A DNA stretch of 64,000 nt from Endothia cerciana (GCA_026119935.1 JALRMH010000058.1:1-64000); one strand, 5' to 3'; positions 23,001 through 33,728 are shown, counted from the first letter of the stretch. Made by a program: numbers and translations. The notes: generated by a model not told the origin, from the letters alone.

Positions 23001-25124
23001 AGGCTCCCCATCAGGAGTCTGCTAACCTACCAGCCAGTCCTCAACCTCAAACAAGGCCACACTGCAGCCCACACATCCAGCACCAACACACCACAAACCA
23101 GGCGGCCCAAGACCGAATCCCCGTATTAAGTTTAGCAAAGGAGGTCAGACCCTACCTTGCAGGCTCTGCATAACATTGTTGACTAGTCACAGTTCATTTC
23201 ATAATATAACCACCATGATTTATATTAAGATCACTGGGTCCTCCTAGCCTGAGGTGGATGATCCAGGCAAGCACCTCTCGTGTTGACCTTATGCTGAGGA
23301 TATTAACTATTCCTTGTTGTCCTCACTCCTCAGTTGTCCTCACCTCCTCCATCGCTCCAGGCACTCCAGTTGTCCTGGCACTCCACTTGTCCTGGCTTCT
23401 GCTTGTAGCAGTACCCCTCTAGCTGGTCGGCCACTGTTGGTTGATAGCTATGGGAGCTCCGGCAGCAGGGCAATATCCACCAACGGCGACAGCCAAGGTC
23501 AAAGCGGAGATGCCAGTTATGATGGAAGCAGCCCCCCCTCCATTATCTCGCCGGCTCTGACCGACTCGTCATCAACTGCTGTTCCAAATGCCATCTCTCG
23601 TTCAGCCTAGGCTCAGCACCCTCCTCCTGTGCCTAGCAGGGCACCCAGAGCTGCCCCACCCCTTTTCTCTCGAGCCCCTGCTCAGCTGACTTCATCAGCC
23701 CTTGTCCTGAATATGCACGAGTTCGGGCCGGCATCATGCTGCCAGCATCAATAAGATGGCCTAGGCCCCGCCCCTCTTGCATCAGCACCGTTGCAGCCCA
23801 TCGTGCCGGCGTGCCTCTTGCTAGGCCCTTGTCTCGCTCGGCTGTCCCTTCCCCTCCCCCGATATGCCACAGCCGCGAATTGCTGCGTAGGCGTAGTGCT
23901 GCTCGAAGCTGTGCTCCTGGTCCCGGGGTGGCAGCGGGCATTTGCTCCTAGGACGGGATACTGGTTGGCGCCTTGCCGCCAGTGGGCCACTTTGCAGGAG
24001 GTTACTCCACGGACAAGACGCAGTAAGCAACCAGCCTGCGGCAGCGATTGGCATCCCGTATATAGATTTTTTGATTATTTTCCCTCCCAGAGGTGGGGAA
24101 GATGAATCTGCTAGGCTTTACAAGGTGCTAAATGGTCTCTCCGGTGGGGTGCGAGTTGGAGATAGTGTTGCAAAGACATATAAGAACGTACCCCTCATAT
24201 ATTCTACGGAAGACAACGTCGGGTTGGTTGCCTCGTAGGACCACCCGCGAGCCCCCCTCAGGCTCAGGCTGCGGAGCTCTCGTCCCGGGCTGTCATGCCT
24301 GTTGTCAAGCTTGGGAGGGACTTGTGAAGTCGTCGTATGATTACCGGCAACAAATGCAAGACAGTGAGATACAAGTAACACACCCATATGGTGGGGGCGG
24401 TGCATCCGGGATGGTAAACGAGACGACGTCCTTAAGGTGACGGTCGACGGCGCGGTGTTCGAGTCAAGGAGTATCTCTCGATCAGCGCCTGTACAATGCA
24501 TTCCGTACGTACATACGAGAGATTGGATACGTTGTCACGAGTTTCGTCCCGGGGAAGTCTGTGGCGATGACCTGTGTTCTGCAGTTGTGGAAATGATCAA
24601 TATCCCTCTTTACCTATATGTCCACCATCTCGTGGATGTTAGGCCTGTTCGCCTGCACGCTTGTCTTCGGCAGGAAGTACTTCGGGGTTGCAAATCCTGT
24701 CCAGAGACATCTTTATTCTGAGCCGGCTGCCTGTCAGCAGGTATGAACTCAGCGTCCAAATCACGATCGAAAACGCCGCTTATATGTATACCCTAGAGTA
24801 CCACGCCTTTGCCCATGCTCCTCGTGCCATGTTTGGGTTTGGGGGGGGGGGGGGTAGGGAGGTGGCCTGCTCATCAGGACCAGATTAATGTGGAGTGCGC
24901 CACGGGCAAAAAAAAAAAGACTTCTTCTTGTTTAGAACCTGTCGGCCCTTCCCTCGACTACCGGCTCCGTCACAGCCTCGACCCAGTGCTTCCTGAGCGG
25001 ACCATCAGCAACAGGTGGTCCCATCCCATGCCCCTCTCAATAATAACGCCGTAGCCCACCTCTTTTAGGCTCCCTCGGGCACATCCTGTCCCATGGGGGA
25101 GGGGTTGGGGGGGGGGGGACAGAC
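19405..25124. other. 5.7-kb intergenic region
   Basis: No gene that I can support. It holds a (TA)17 repeat at 20046–20080 and scattered G/C and A runs (21788, 22459, 22606, 24841, 24910, 25107). A possible small - strand frame at 21875–22222 (MDPQSTASAPS start, about 115 codons) is Ser/Thr/Pro-rich. Just upstream of it are intron-like signals GTAAGT, GCTGAC and TTTCAG only 31 nt apart (22248–22278). The remaining open frames are short and overlap on both strands. Confidence 0.55.
20046..20080. repeat. (TA)17 dinucleotide microsatellite
   Basis: Uninterrupted TA/AT repeat of about 35 bp, able to form a hairpin. Confidence 0.95.
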
Positions 25125-25914
25125 TTATTTTTTGTAGTAGTGGGCCATCTCCAGGCCGGCCCTCTTGAAACCGCACTTGACGTAGAAGCCCTCGTTGGCC
25201 TCGCTGCAGTCGAGGATGGTCTTGTAGCAGCCGACCTTCTCGGCGATGAAGTCGAGGGCCTGGATGAGGCGGAGGCCCAGCTTCTTGCCCTGCTGGTCCT
25301 TGGCGACGGCGATGTCCTCGATGTGGCCGACCAGGCCGAGGTTGTGGATACTACCCGGGCAGACGGGGAAGGGGGGACCGTGTCAGCACAGGGAACACCA
25401 CAGCAAGGAGGAGGCTCGCGCAAAACCCGCCCGTAGCCACAGCGAGGGGTCCAGGTCGGCACCGGCAGCACGCCCGGCGCGTGCCAGGGGGGGGGGGGAG
25501 GTTCGGGCTTTTAGTTTCTTACAACTTCCTCTCCGCGATCAGCGCGCCCGTGCCGACGACCCTCGCGGCGCCGTCCTCGATGACCAGGACGTAGTAGCTC
25601 CCGTCCTGCCTCGCGATCCAGTCGAAGCGGCCCGAGAACTGCGCCTCGCTGATGTCGCCGACGGTGGTCAGGACGCGCAGGCAGTCGAGGAAGCCGGCGT
25701 GGTAGTCGGACCGGCGCAGGGCGCGGATCTTGTAGCCGGGGGGCAGGGCGGCGGCGACGTCCGGGGAGAGCAGGTCGTCGCCGAAGAGGCCTGCCTCCTC
25801 CCCGTCCGCCGGCGGGGCCGTTGTGGAGCCGTCCATCCCGCCGGTGGTGGTGGTGATCTCTGTTGGGGTCTGGGTGGTGGGCGCGGCGGCGGTGGGCTGT
25901 GTCGTCCCGTTCAT
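25125..25914 (-). CDS. GNA1: Glucosamine 6-phosphate N-acetyltransferase, 2 exons, 205 aa
   Basis: Exons on the - strand are 25914–25523 and 25350–25125. The intron (GTAAGA...GGTAG) has phase 2 and joins AERK to FIHNLGLVGHIEDIAV. GNA1 transfers acetyl from acetyl-CoA to glucosamine 6-phosphate, the second step of cytosolic UDP-GlcNAc synthesis for chitin and glycans. Diagnostic blocks are RSDYHAGFLDCLRVLTTVGD, VVGTGALIAERK, HIEDIAVAKDQQGKKLG (acetyl-CoA loop at about residues 150–156) and CSEANEGFYVKCGF, ending in EMAHYYKK. The N-terminal ~55 residues form a Thr/Pro/Gly-rich extension before PPGYKIR, making the protein longer than the usual 150–190. A downstream ATG does not offer a better start, so the extension is probably real. 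The intron contains a G/C run, and a (GGA)n array lies just upstream of the start at 25958–25991. Confidence 0.95.
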
Positions 25915-25957
25915 GTTTTCCTGCGGCCTTTGGACAGGAGGGGAGGGGAGGGGCGTC

Positions 25958-25991
25958 GAGGAGGAGGAGGAGGAGGAGGAGGAGGAGGAGA
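25958..25991. repeat. (GGA)n microsatellite upstream of GNA1
   Basis: About eleven GAG/GGA units, CT-rich on the sense strand of GNA1, 44 bp 5' of its start, so probably in its leader or promoter. Confidence 0.9.
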
Positions 25992-26172
25992 GCTAGACGG
26001 CGGGATGGTTGTGCGTCGCCCTTGGGCGAAAGTAGCTACCACGACGACAACAACAAAGAAGACTTAGGACGGATTCGGGGAGGATTGGCGGTTGACGATC
26101 GCGAGATGGGCGGGTGCCGACGGGTGGTCTACGGCTGGATAGAACGAGTGACGTCGGAAACAAGGACGAGAC

Positions 26173-26202
26173 GGCGAGGCGAGGCGAGGCGAGGCGAGGC
26201 GA
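26173..26202. repeat. (GGCGA)n pentanucleotide repeat
   Basis: Six tandem copies of the pentamer GGCGA (seen as gaggc-gaggc) in the GNA1 upstream region. Confidence 0.9.
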
Positions 26203-26737
26203 AAGGCAGACAAGCTGACAAGTTGACAGCTTTTGGCTTGTGGTGGACTGTCGAGGACAGGAAGGTACTGTACCTATCTTCAACGCCCAGTTTTATTTAT
26301 GTACCATGGTACAACTTTTAGCCTCTGCCCCTGAAACTATTTTGGGGTCGTGGCCCTGCAGGTCGGTTCCCACAGCGTGTGCCCATCCCCACCCCGCCTC
26401 TAAGCAGGTCGCTGGCACTACTACCACAGCCTCACCGACCCGTTGGGAATACGGGCTGTCGGGTCCTGGCCGACACGAGCCAAGCCCGTGCCCCCTCCAG
26501 ACTGGATGGTAAGTGGTGAGTTCCATACAGCAGCAGCTCCAGGTATGTCGTCATTGTTCAGGGGTGGCCAGTACATACAAAAGGCCCTACTTAGGCCCTG
26601 GGAGCCCTGACCCTGGCATGCCCACCGTTCCCTTCTACTGTGGCCCCCCCCCCCCTCCAGTACTGTCGTTGTGCCACTGAAGGGAACCCACAAGCTCCTA
26701 TGTAGGACCCTCGGGACCCACTCGCTGGGCCATGTCC
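26203..26737. other. Intergenic region between GNA1 and the Asp-Ser hypothetical gene
   Basis: About 535 bp with no gene. It contains a palindromic GTAC cluster at 26264–26311 and a C run at about 26645. Confidence 0.55.
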
Positions 26738-27506
26738 CTAATCGGTTGCCCATAGGGCGTCGGAGTCTTCCTGGACAGAAGCAGCGTGAGCAGTCAGGGC
26801 CCAGTGGTGGATCGCGTTGATCCATTGCCCCAGACGCTTCTCTCCGGGCTTCCCGGAGTCGACTTCCTGCACGATAGCGCCATGCCACCAGGCCGGCTGC
26901 TCGATGCCACTCTTCAACTGCTCCGGCCGAGTCGGAGGATCTTCCTGGAAGGTAGGGTCGCGTACAGACCTCCTTGGCCGTATCGGGGGCGCCGTCGTTC
27001 CAGCCTTGGAAGAACGAACACTAGCCACGGCTGCCGGAGTCTCGTGCCTGGCACGATCAAGCTGACGATGTCTGGCTGTATGAACCCACCATCCATCCCG
27101 AATGGAGAGAAGGATGAAGATAGCGAGGTCGCTAAACCTGGTGCTTTCATCGAGAGGGGCACTGGCCTTGCCCTCTGCGGACAGTCGAGAGCGGCAGCGG
27201 TTGTACAAAGCTACAGCTGCCAGCATAGCCATCTCACTCAGCCTCTGTGCGTGACCCTCCCCTGTGGTGAACTCAAAAAACAAGTATGGAAACGCAGCAG
27301 TTTGGTGAAAGATGCGGGTAGAGTAGCCGAGGGGCATGCAGTGACTGCTGCCAGGTCGGAGCAGGTAGGTGAGCCAGGGCGGTGCGACCTCGGGAAAACT
27401 TCCTCGACCCGTACCGGAGCCGGACCTTGAAGGTGGTGCGTGCCACTGTTTGTCGAAAGCCAGGAGGGAAGCAAGGGAGTTGGCCTGCTCGACACCGAAG
27501 TTCTCG

Positions 27507-27545
<39 letters not shown>

Positions 27546-28231
27546 TCGGCCGGGCGAGTCCACTTCACAATGTACTGCTCGATAACCCGGGTAGGGTTGA
27601 GGTGGGACTTGGGGTGATGAATACCCTCGAGCACAACCTTATCTTTCGTCCGCGCAAAATCTTTTGCGAATTTGGCGAAATCGTCTTCGCTGACGATGAC
27701 CTCCCACAGGTTGTTCTTGTCCTCGTTATTCCTGTCGTCACGTCCTGCGGGTGTTTCCTTAGGCAGAGACATCCGGATGGTGAAGGTCAGGCCGTTGGTC
27801 TTGTCGGACCCAGGCGTCTTGCAGCGCAGTAGGACTCCTAGCTCGGCCAAGGCATGGCCGACGGACTGTGACATCCCCGCTCTGGGTGACAGCTCAGATG
27901 GGTGGCCGGAGCCGAGGATGTCGTGTTCGTGGTTGATGTTGCCTTCTGGTTGACAGACGTCGTCGGGTCGGGCAAACTCCCAGGCCGCAGCAGGGCCGTG
28001 GTCCATGCAGCCTTGTTGTTGATGGCTGTTACTGACTGGCTCGGACTTCCTCCCAGAGCGCAGCAGTATCGAAAGCCGGAGAGGGAGGTCTAGACTGTTC
28101 GGTAGAGGTCGAAAGAGGGTGACGGTCAAGGTTAGACGCAGCACCTTGGTCAGAGGGAGGCAGAGGGCGAGGATCTGTGGTAGGTGATGCTTTTTGAATC
28201 CTGGGGCCCAGGGTGATGGAGTCAGGGCCAC
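26738..28231 (-). CDS. Hypothetical protein with acidic Asp-Ser tract; 5' end uncertain
   Basis: An open frame of 497 codons on the - strand. Residues in the middle include LWEVIVSEDDFAKFAKDFA and VVLEGIHHPKSHLNPTRVIEQY, followed by an (Asp-Ser)7 tract encoded by a TCGCTG hexamer array at 27503–27547, then FPYLFFEFTTGEG and SEMAMLAAVALYNR, and WWVHTARHR. The FFEFTTGEG block could be another diverged E-x-K-type core, but that is speculative. The annotated start (MALTPSPWAP) is doubtful: the overlapping - strand frame from about 28363 to 28029 reads as a more plausible Ser/Pro-rich N-terminus (MDNITTSSSSS, ending in PPSPAFDTAALWEEV), and the two frames are separated by a shift near 28050 with no plausible intron between. 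It may therefore be a frameshifted pseudogene. I do not recognise the protein. Confidence 0.5.
27503..27547 (-). repeat. (TCGCTG)n hexamer encoding (Asp-Ser)n
   Basis: Seven tandem hexamers, read on the - strand as alternating Asp and Ser inside the hypothetical gene. Confidence 0.95.
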
Positions 28232-28320
28232 ATAGAGGTGATGGGTCAGTTTCTTTCTCGGCCTTTGTCTGATCTGGAGGTGGATGAGGTTGGTTGGGCA
28301 GACAAGGCGGGGGATGAGGT

Positions 28321-28550
28321 AGGCCGCTTTCGCTGCTGCTGCTGCTGGTTGTGATGTTGTCCATTGTCTGTAATCTCACCAAGAGGCTTCCTCTGTCTAG
28401 TGAATGGGGTGGCCATGGTGGAGGAATAAAGCAGGCTGCTTTCGCTGCTGCTGCTGGTGGTGGTGGTGGTGGTGGTGGTGGTGGTGTCGTCCGTTGTCTA
28501 AGTCTTACCGAGGGGTTTCCTCTGGCCAACTGATGGCGGTGGTGGAGGAG
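28321..28550. repeat. Tandem duplication of about 110 bp with an expanded (GGT)n in the second copy
   Basis: Copy A (28321–28426) and copy B (28432–28550) align along their length. Both open with AGGC-(C/T)-GCTTTCGCTGCTGCTG, share CCATTGTCT/CCGTTGTCT, then ACC-(A/G)AG-GG-TTCCTCTG, and end in GGTGGAGGA. Copy B carries a (GGT)n expansion of about 33 bp (28455–28487) where copy A has GGTTGTGATG. The duplication lies at the putative 5' end of the hypothetical gene to its left. Confidence 0.85.
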
Positions 28551-29190
28551 TCGAAGCTTGACAGAGCTCTGGAGGGGGTGCTGTTGCTACGGCCGACATT
28601 CAGTCCAGCCTCGACGCGTTCTACAAATAGCTGATCTACCATGTTTGGATTTTGGGCCGTCGTCCACAGAGTCGACGAAGTGAAGTGAAGTGAAGTGAAG
28701 TGCCGTGCCCAATTCACGTCGAGATCCCTGCTACACTATACGGCGTACAGAGTGAATAGTACATAGTACATAGCTACTTGTCAGGGACCCCCAGCTGCCA
28801 CGTCGCACCCCTGCACTCGCCTGATAATGACTGGACGGCGGGGGCCTGAGGCCTGTTGCACCTGGGTTGCGTCACGTCCACTCGAGAAAGTTGCCCCTGG
28901 CCTCTTTCACATGCTCGGCACGAGACAAGCCCGCCCTCAGCTATCTTTGTTGGGGCGGCAGCGGAGAGAGACGTGGGTGATATGGGATGCTGGGCGCCAG
29001 CCGGTGCGCCTCAACGTACCATCTCCCCGTGCATAGTAAATCAATCACCGCCGGATCCTCCATCAGGTTCCCTCTCTCGTCTCGTCAGCCGACGTGCCCA
29101 CCTCAACAATCCTCACCACGTCCTCCCCCGTCCTCCGCGCCGAAACATTGTTTCGAGCCAATATCATAGGCGCCCCCGCCTCTCGCCAGG
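28551..29190. other. Intergenic region between divergent hypothetical gene and lipase
   Basis: About 640 bp between two divergent genes. It contains a GAAGT pentamer repeat at 28677–28702 and a GTAC cluster at 28745–28772. The last 150 bp before 29191 are C-rich and probably the lipase leader. Confidence 0.6.
28677..28702. repeat. (GAAGT)n pentanucleotide repeat
   Basis: Five tandem copies of the pentamer. Confidence 0.95.
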
Positions 29191-32100
29191 ATGCCGCAGG
29201 TTGAGGACGATGGTGGTCCGGGAAGGGCGGGCGACATCACCAGGGCGGCCGCGGGAGACCTCGGGCCCCAGCAGCGAGGACTCTTGCCTCCCCCGCCGAT
29301 CAGGACCCTCCTCCCATCTCCGGTGGCCTCTGCCATCAGCCTGTGGACGCGTTCGGCGGGCCTCGCCCTCCGCGTTGGCACGGTCATAGGGGGATACAGT
29401 CTCGGTGCCGCCAAGGCCACCACCCTCTCGAGTCTCGAACTCGGAAGGGGGATACTGGAGGGCATCCTGCACCGCGCCGGGAACGAGACCTTCCTGAGGT
29501 CAAACTCGGACCTGGACAGGGCCGATGCGGAAACGGTCATGGAGAGGAGCCTCGAGGGTCTCCACCTCGCCCTGTCCCAGGTCGTCTTCTGGACGACCGC
29601 CGGCTTCCACCTGACCGGTACGACACTCTCCACCATCTCCGGCATATCTCAGTTGACATTGTCGTACCTCGACTCCATCCTGGGCTCGACCGAGTCCTCC
29701 AGGGCCATAGCGAGCATCATCACCCTGATCCGGCGCGAGTTCAACAACCCGGCGACCGGTCAACCTGGGGAGAGGGTTGGTGTGTTCGACCTGATAGTTG
29801 GCATCGTCGGCATGGCATACTTCCAGAGGTGGGCCTGGAGGCTCCTCGAGGAGGAGAGCCGGCGGCTGCAGGCCCAAGAGGTGCTGTGGGACGTCGTCAT
29901 CCTCGACGGCGAGGAGACCCTGGACTACAATAGGATCACCGATGGGAAGCGGAGCGACGGCGGTGGGCCGGATGAAAGGGTCATCAAGACGATACAGCAG
30001 CACGGGGCGGACGACAGCACCGGCGACGAAGGTCTTCCGGAGGTACGCCTCAGGCGCCAGATCATGAACGCCCTCCCTGCTGGGGCCAAGGTGGTCATCA
30101 CCACCGAGACGGTGACCACGAAAACAATCACTGTCGACGTCTCGGGCACGCAGCCTAGCAGTCTGCCGCCGCCGCCAGGGGTGGAGCTCGTAGAGGAGAC
30201 GAGGCTGCGGCCCTCCTCCTCGCAGGGGAACCAGCGCTGGTCCGCTGCATCGGACCACACGCTTCAGGGCCCGAACGACCCTCCGGCCGCGTACCGTGTC
30301 GTTTACCGGGTCGGCAAGAACGAACTGCGGAGCACGGAGATGGCTCGGGCCGGGGGTGAAGACGATATGCCTCGTTTCGTGGAACAGGTTGATGATTCAG
30401 ATACCGACATCTCTGCCGACGAAACAGCTGTTTCCGACGGTGATAAGGAGGAGGACAGGCCCACACCACCTCCCAAGCCCCCGTCTTCGTTGCGCCCGGG
30501 TTCTTCGGTCGAGACATCTGGACGAGTGTCCACCTCATCACGTACAAATCAAGGCCGGGTCTCTCCCGCCCAGACTCGCAAGGGCAACGCCGCAGACTGG
30601 AGACAGACCACCCTTCCTACGCGGGGTCCCGAGCCTTCAGCAAATCAGAAACGGGCCAGGACGCCGGCATCCCCTCGGACAGCATCATCCAGCAGCACCG
30701 ACCTACCACGGAAGAAGCAGCAGCCAATGCAGTCGATGTCAAAGTTGTTGTCCAAGAAGCCGACCAAAGACACCTTGGAACCGCCGCAGCCTACGAAGAC
30801 ACCAACTGAAAAGAAGGGCGGCCTGCGCAATGTTCTGAAGAAAGGCGCAGGGTCTACCAGCTCCACTATGGTGACCAGGGACGCGAGGGAGGTTGAGGCT
30901 TCACGGGCGGATGCAACTTCCAAGGCGAAACCGCCAGCCAGGGGCCTTTCCGGAGGAAGCACCGCAGGTCCAGCCAGGCCGCCTTCAGCCGCCGCAAAGC
31001 AACACCTGACTGTTCCGGACCGTGGCTCGTCCCTTATCCCCGGCAGGGAACCCCCCCCACCGCCAAAAGGAGCTCCCCGAACAGCACAGGCAGCAGCATC
31101 CGGGAAGGCTCTCACCTCCCGGGCCCTGGCCGAATACACAGGGGACCTGCAGCGTAGCCCTTCGAGAGCCAGCTACATATCGATACACGAGCGCCGGAGA
31201 GACTCGCTCGTCTCACAGACGGATACCTTCTCCATACGCTCTATGGAAAGCCACAGGCCTGTGTCCCCTGCTTTTGCACGGGGCCATGTGGCCAAGCCCA
31301 GGTCGGAAAGGGACGTGAAGCAACAACCCCCGCCGTCGCCTCCGCACCACCAGAAAGTGGCGTCACGCCGCTATTCGCCCAGCATCTACACCCTCAAGAC
31401 CACCGACTCTCAGACCTCCCTCGTTCCCTATCACGAACCCAGTCCCTTTGCCAGTGCGGACGCCTTGACAACCCTTCGTCGTACGGGGACGCTGGACGCC
31501 ATGTTCCCACGCTTTCACCTGCTACGAAATATTACCCGCTATATGCGCTACAGCTCGGCCTCCTATGGGTCCAATTTCCTCAAGATGCTCGGGATCTCGA
31601 AGACCATGCCACCCATGCTCAGAGCACTCGACAGTACGAACCACGAGTTGCGGTACTTCGCACACCATACCCAGTCCCCTCCGCAGTCGATCCTGCTGGC
31701 CTCCTTCGTCGATGCCCAGGGAGGAAGCGACTCCACGGGGTCGACAGAATCGGGGGTGCCGTTGGTCCACTATATCTCCATAGACGACGAGTCCAGGGCA
31801 GTAGTCCTGGCCTGTCGTGGGACACTGGGCTTCGAGGATGTCCTGGCTGACATGACGTGCGACTACGACGACCTCGCCTGGCGCGGCAAGACCTACAAGG
31901 TGCACAAGGGGGTGCATGCCTCCGCGAGGCGGCTGCTGTACGGCGGCGACGGGCGAGTGCTGGTCACCATCAAGGCAGCGCTAGAAGAGAACCCCGACTA
32001 CGGGCTTGTACTCACGGGCCACTCCCTCGGAGGTGCTGTGACGGCCCTGCTGGGCGTCATGCTCTCTGGGCCCCAGGATGGCGGCACCTCCTTCGTCACT

Positions 32101-32829
32101 TCCGACGGGCCACACCGCCGGCTTCTCCCCCCACCAACCAACTCCTCTTCAGCATCGTCCGTCCCGGATATCTTCCTCCCTCCTGGACGGCCCATCCACG
32201 TCTATGCCTACGGCCCCCCGTCGACCATGTCCCCTTCCCTGCGCCGGGCCACGCGCGGACTGATCACCTCGGTCGTCCACGGACAAGACCTGGTACCCTA
32301 CCTCTCCCTCGGCGTACTCCACGACTTCCAGGCCGTTGCGCTGGCCTTCAAGACCGACAATGCGGAGGCGAAGCAGGAGATCAAGCAGCGCGTATGGGAG
32401 GCCCTGCAGGGCGGCCTGATGGACAGGTGGACAGGCAGCAGAGGCGGAGAGGGCGACGGCACCGCCGCCACCGAGGAAGACGAGAAGTGGGCCTTCGCAG
32501 CCTTCAAGACGCTCCGCGCCAGCATGATGAGCGAGAAGCTCCTGCCGCCAGGCGAGGTCTTCGTGGTCGAGACGGAGAAGGTCCTGCGGCGGGACGCCTT
32601 CATCGATCCCGACGGCCCGAAGGACACCGGCAGCGACGGGAGGCAGAAGGGTAAGGAGGGCCACAGGTACGTTGGCCGCCCGGCGAGGAGGATCGTGTTG
32701 AAGTACGTCCGGGACGCGGAGACGCGGTTCAGGGAGGTCCGCTTCGGCGCGACCATGTTGACGGATCATAACCCGGCCAAGTATGAGGACGCGCTAGACG
32801 GGTTGAGGTTCGGGGTCGTCGAGTCTTGA
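29191..32829 (+). CDS. Class 3 lipase (sn1-specific diacylglycerol lipase-like), intronless, 1212 aa
   Basis: A single open frame of 1212 residues. The alpha/beta-hydrolase domain occupies about residues 855–1060: HYISIDDES at 860, then ACRGTLGF (oxyanion region), VHKGVHASA, and the nucleophile elbow GHSLGG with Ser 945. Asp 1033 in HGQDLVPYLS and His 1193 in LTDHNPAKYED are the likely rest of the catalytic triad. The family hydrolyses acylglycerols. The N-terminal ~200 residues hold several amphipathic or hydrophobic helices (ISLWTRSAGLALRVGTVIGG, TLSTISGISQLTLSYLDSIL) that could bind membranes or lipid droplets. Residues about 330–760 are low complexity, rich in Pro, Ser, Lys and Arg, and probably disordered. 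Start ATG 29191 follows a CCAGG context after a C-rich leader; no better upstream start exists. It runs divergently from the hypothetical gene to its left. Substrate is not shown. Confidence 0.92.
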   Translation: MPQVEDDGGPGRAGDITRAAAGDLGPQQRGLLPPPPIRTLLPSPVASAISLWTRSAGLALRVGTVIGGYSLGAAKATTLSSLELGRGILEGILHRAGNETFLRSNSDLDRADAETVMERSLEGLHLALSQVVFWTTAGFHLTGTTLSTISGISQLTLSYLDSILGSTESSRAIASIITLIRREFNNPATGQPGERVGVFDLIVGIVGMAYFQRWAWRLLEEESRRLQAQEVLWDVVILDGEETLDYNRITDGKRSDGGGPDERVIKTIQQHGADDSTGDEGLPEVRLRRQIMNALPAGAKVVITTETVTTKTITVDVSGTQPSSLPPPPGVELVEETRLRPSSSQGNQRWSAASDHTLQGPNDPPAAYRVVYRVGKNELRSTEMARAGGEDDMPRFVEQVDDSDTDISADETAVSDGDKEEDRPTPPPKPPSSLRPGSSVETSGRVSTSSRTNQGRVSPAQTRKGNAADWRQTTLPTRGPEPSANQKRARTPASPRTASSSSTDLPRKKQQPMQSMSKLLSKKPTKDTLEPPQPTKTPTEKKGGLRNVLKKGAGSTSSTMVTRDAREVEASRADATSKAKPPARGLSGGSTAGPARPPSAAAKQHLTVPDRGSSLIPGREPPPPPKGAPRTAQAAASGKALTSRALAEYTGDLQRSPSRASYISIHERRRDSLVSQTDTFSIRSMESHRPVSPAFARGHVAKPRSERDVKQQPPPSPPHHQKVASRRYSPSIYTLKTTDSQTSLVPYHEPSPFASADALTTLRRTGTLDAMFPRFHLLRNITRYMRYSSASYGSNFLKMLGISKTMPPMLRALDSTNHELRYFAHHTQSPPQSILLASFVDAQGGSDSTGSTESGVPLVHYISIDDESRAVVLACRGTLGFEDVLADMTCDYDDLAWRGKTYKVHKGVHASARRLLYGGDGRVLVTIKAALEENPDYGLVLTGHSLGGAVTALLGVMLSGPQDGGTSFVTSDGPHRRLLPPPTNSSSASSVPDIFLPPGRPIHVYAYGPPSTMSPSLRRATRGLITSVVHGQDLVPYLSLGVLHDFQAVALAFKTDNAEAKQEIKQRVWEALQGGLMDRWTGSRGGEGDGTAATEEDEKWAFAAFKTLRASMMSEKLLPPGEVFVVETEKVLRRDAFIDPDGPKDTGSDGRQKGKEGHRYVGRPARRIVLKYVRDAETRFREVRFGATMLTDHNPAKYEDALDGLRFGVVES

Positions 32830-33727
32830 CGTGCGAGGGATGTCATCCCCACCCTGGGTCATGGACGAGGAAAAGGGGATGGGGGGGGGGGTGCTCACTG
32901 GCCCGTTGGGCCTGCATCCATGTATGCTCATTGATCTCGGAATGTCTTTTTGCATCCATATGAGGCGTTCAAATGTTGGCATGTGGTCAGGGGGGGGAGG
33001 GCAAGAGGGAACACCTGGATAGACAAGGTTATGTACATGGCAGTCTCCTCGCGTCCGTGAGGTCCACACCACCACCACCTTATCAACAAGGCCGTAGTGC
33101 AGAAACAGCACCAGCACCCTTCACAACAGCGCAGCGCAGAACACACCACTCGTGGATCCATCTGTCGGCCGCGAGAGTGGCATTGCCTTCTTTCCATAGT
33201 CGCCTAGACGAGCCAACCGCACCGCCATTCCTTATAAAAAGGTCCAGCGCCGCGAGCTCAGCCGGCCCAGCCCCAGAGGAGCACCCGAGCCCAAAGGGGT
33301 CTTACCGCTCGGGACATCCTCGCTCGCAACATTCCTGCACTCCATCCGCGAGAACGCCAACCAGACCAGGGCCGTAGCTGAACCGGCGGCCTAGAACCGC
33401 GGTTGAGAAGAAAGAAAGAAAGAAAGGAAGAGGGCAGGCAGGCAGGCAGGAACAAGCAATGCCAGCTTCAGGGTGCGGCCCCCACCCCCCCCTCCCCCGT
33501 TCCGGAGTCCTAAACTCGAGCCCAGGCACGGACCGCGATCGGGACGAGAAGATGTTGCGGCAGTACAGTTATGATATGGGCCTTAGCTCCCGGTTGCTGG
33601 GAGGTCCTGTGTGTACTTCCGGCATGTGCCATCCGCCGTGGAAGGGAACGGGGAAGTGGAGGATATGCCTCTTGGAGAGTATCAGCCTTCCCACCTGGCC
33701 GACGTCTTTTCGTCTCTCTGCCTCCCG

Positions 33728-33728
<1 letters not shown>

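Noticed and set aside
29500..32769. Antisense frames of 130–250 codons under the lipase
   Set aside because: They are shadows created by the strong third-position G/C preference of the lipase frame and have no domain.
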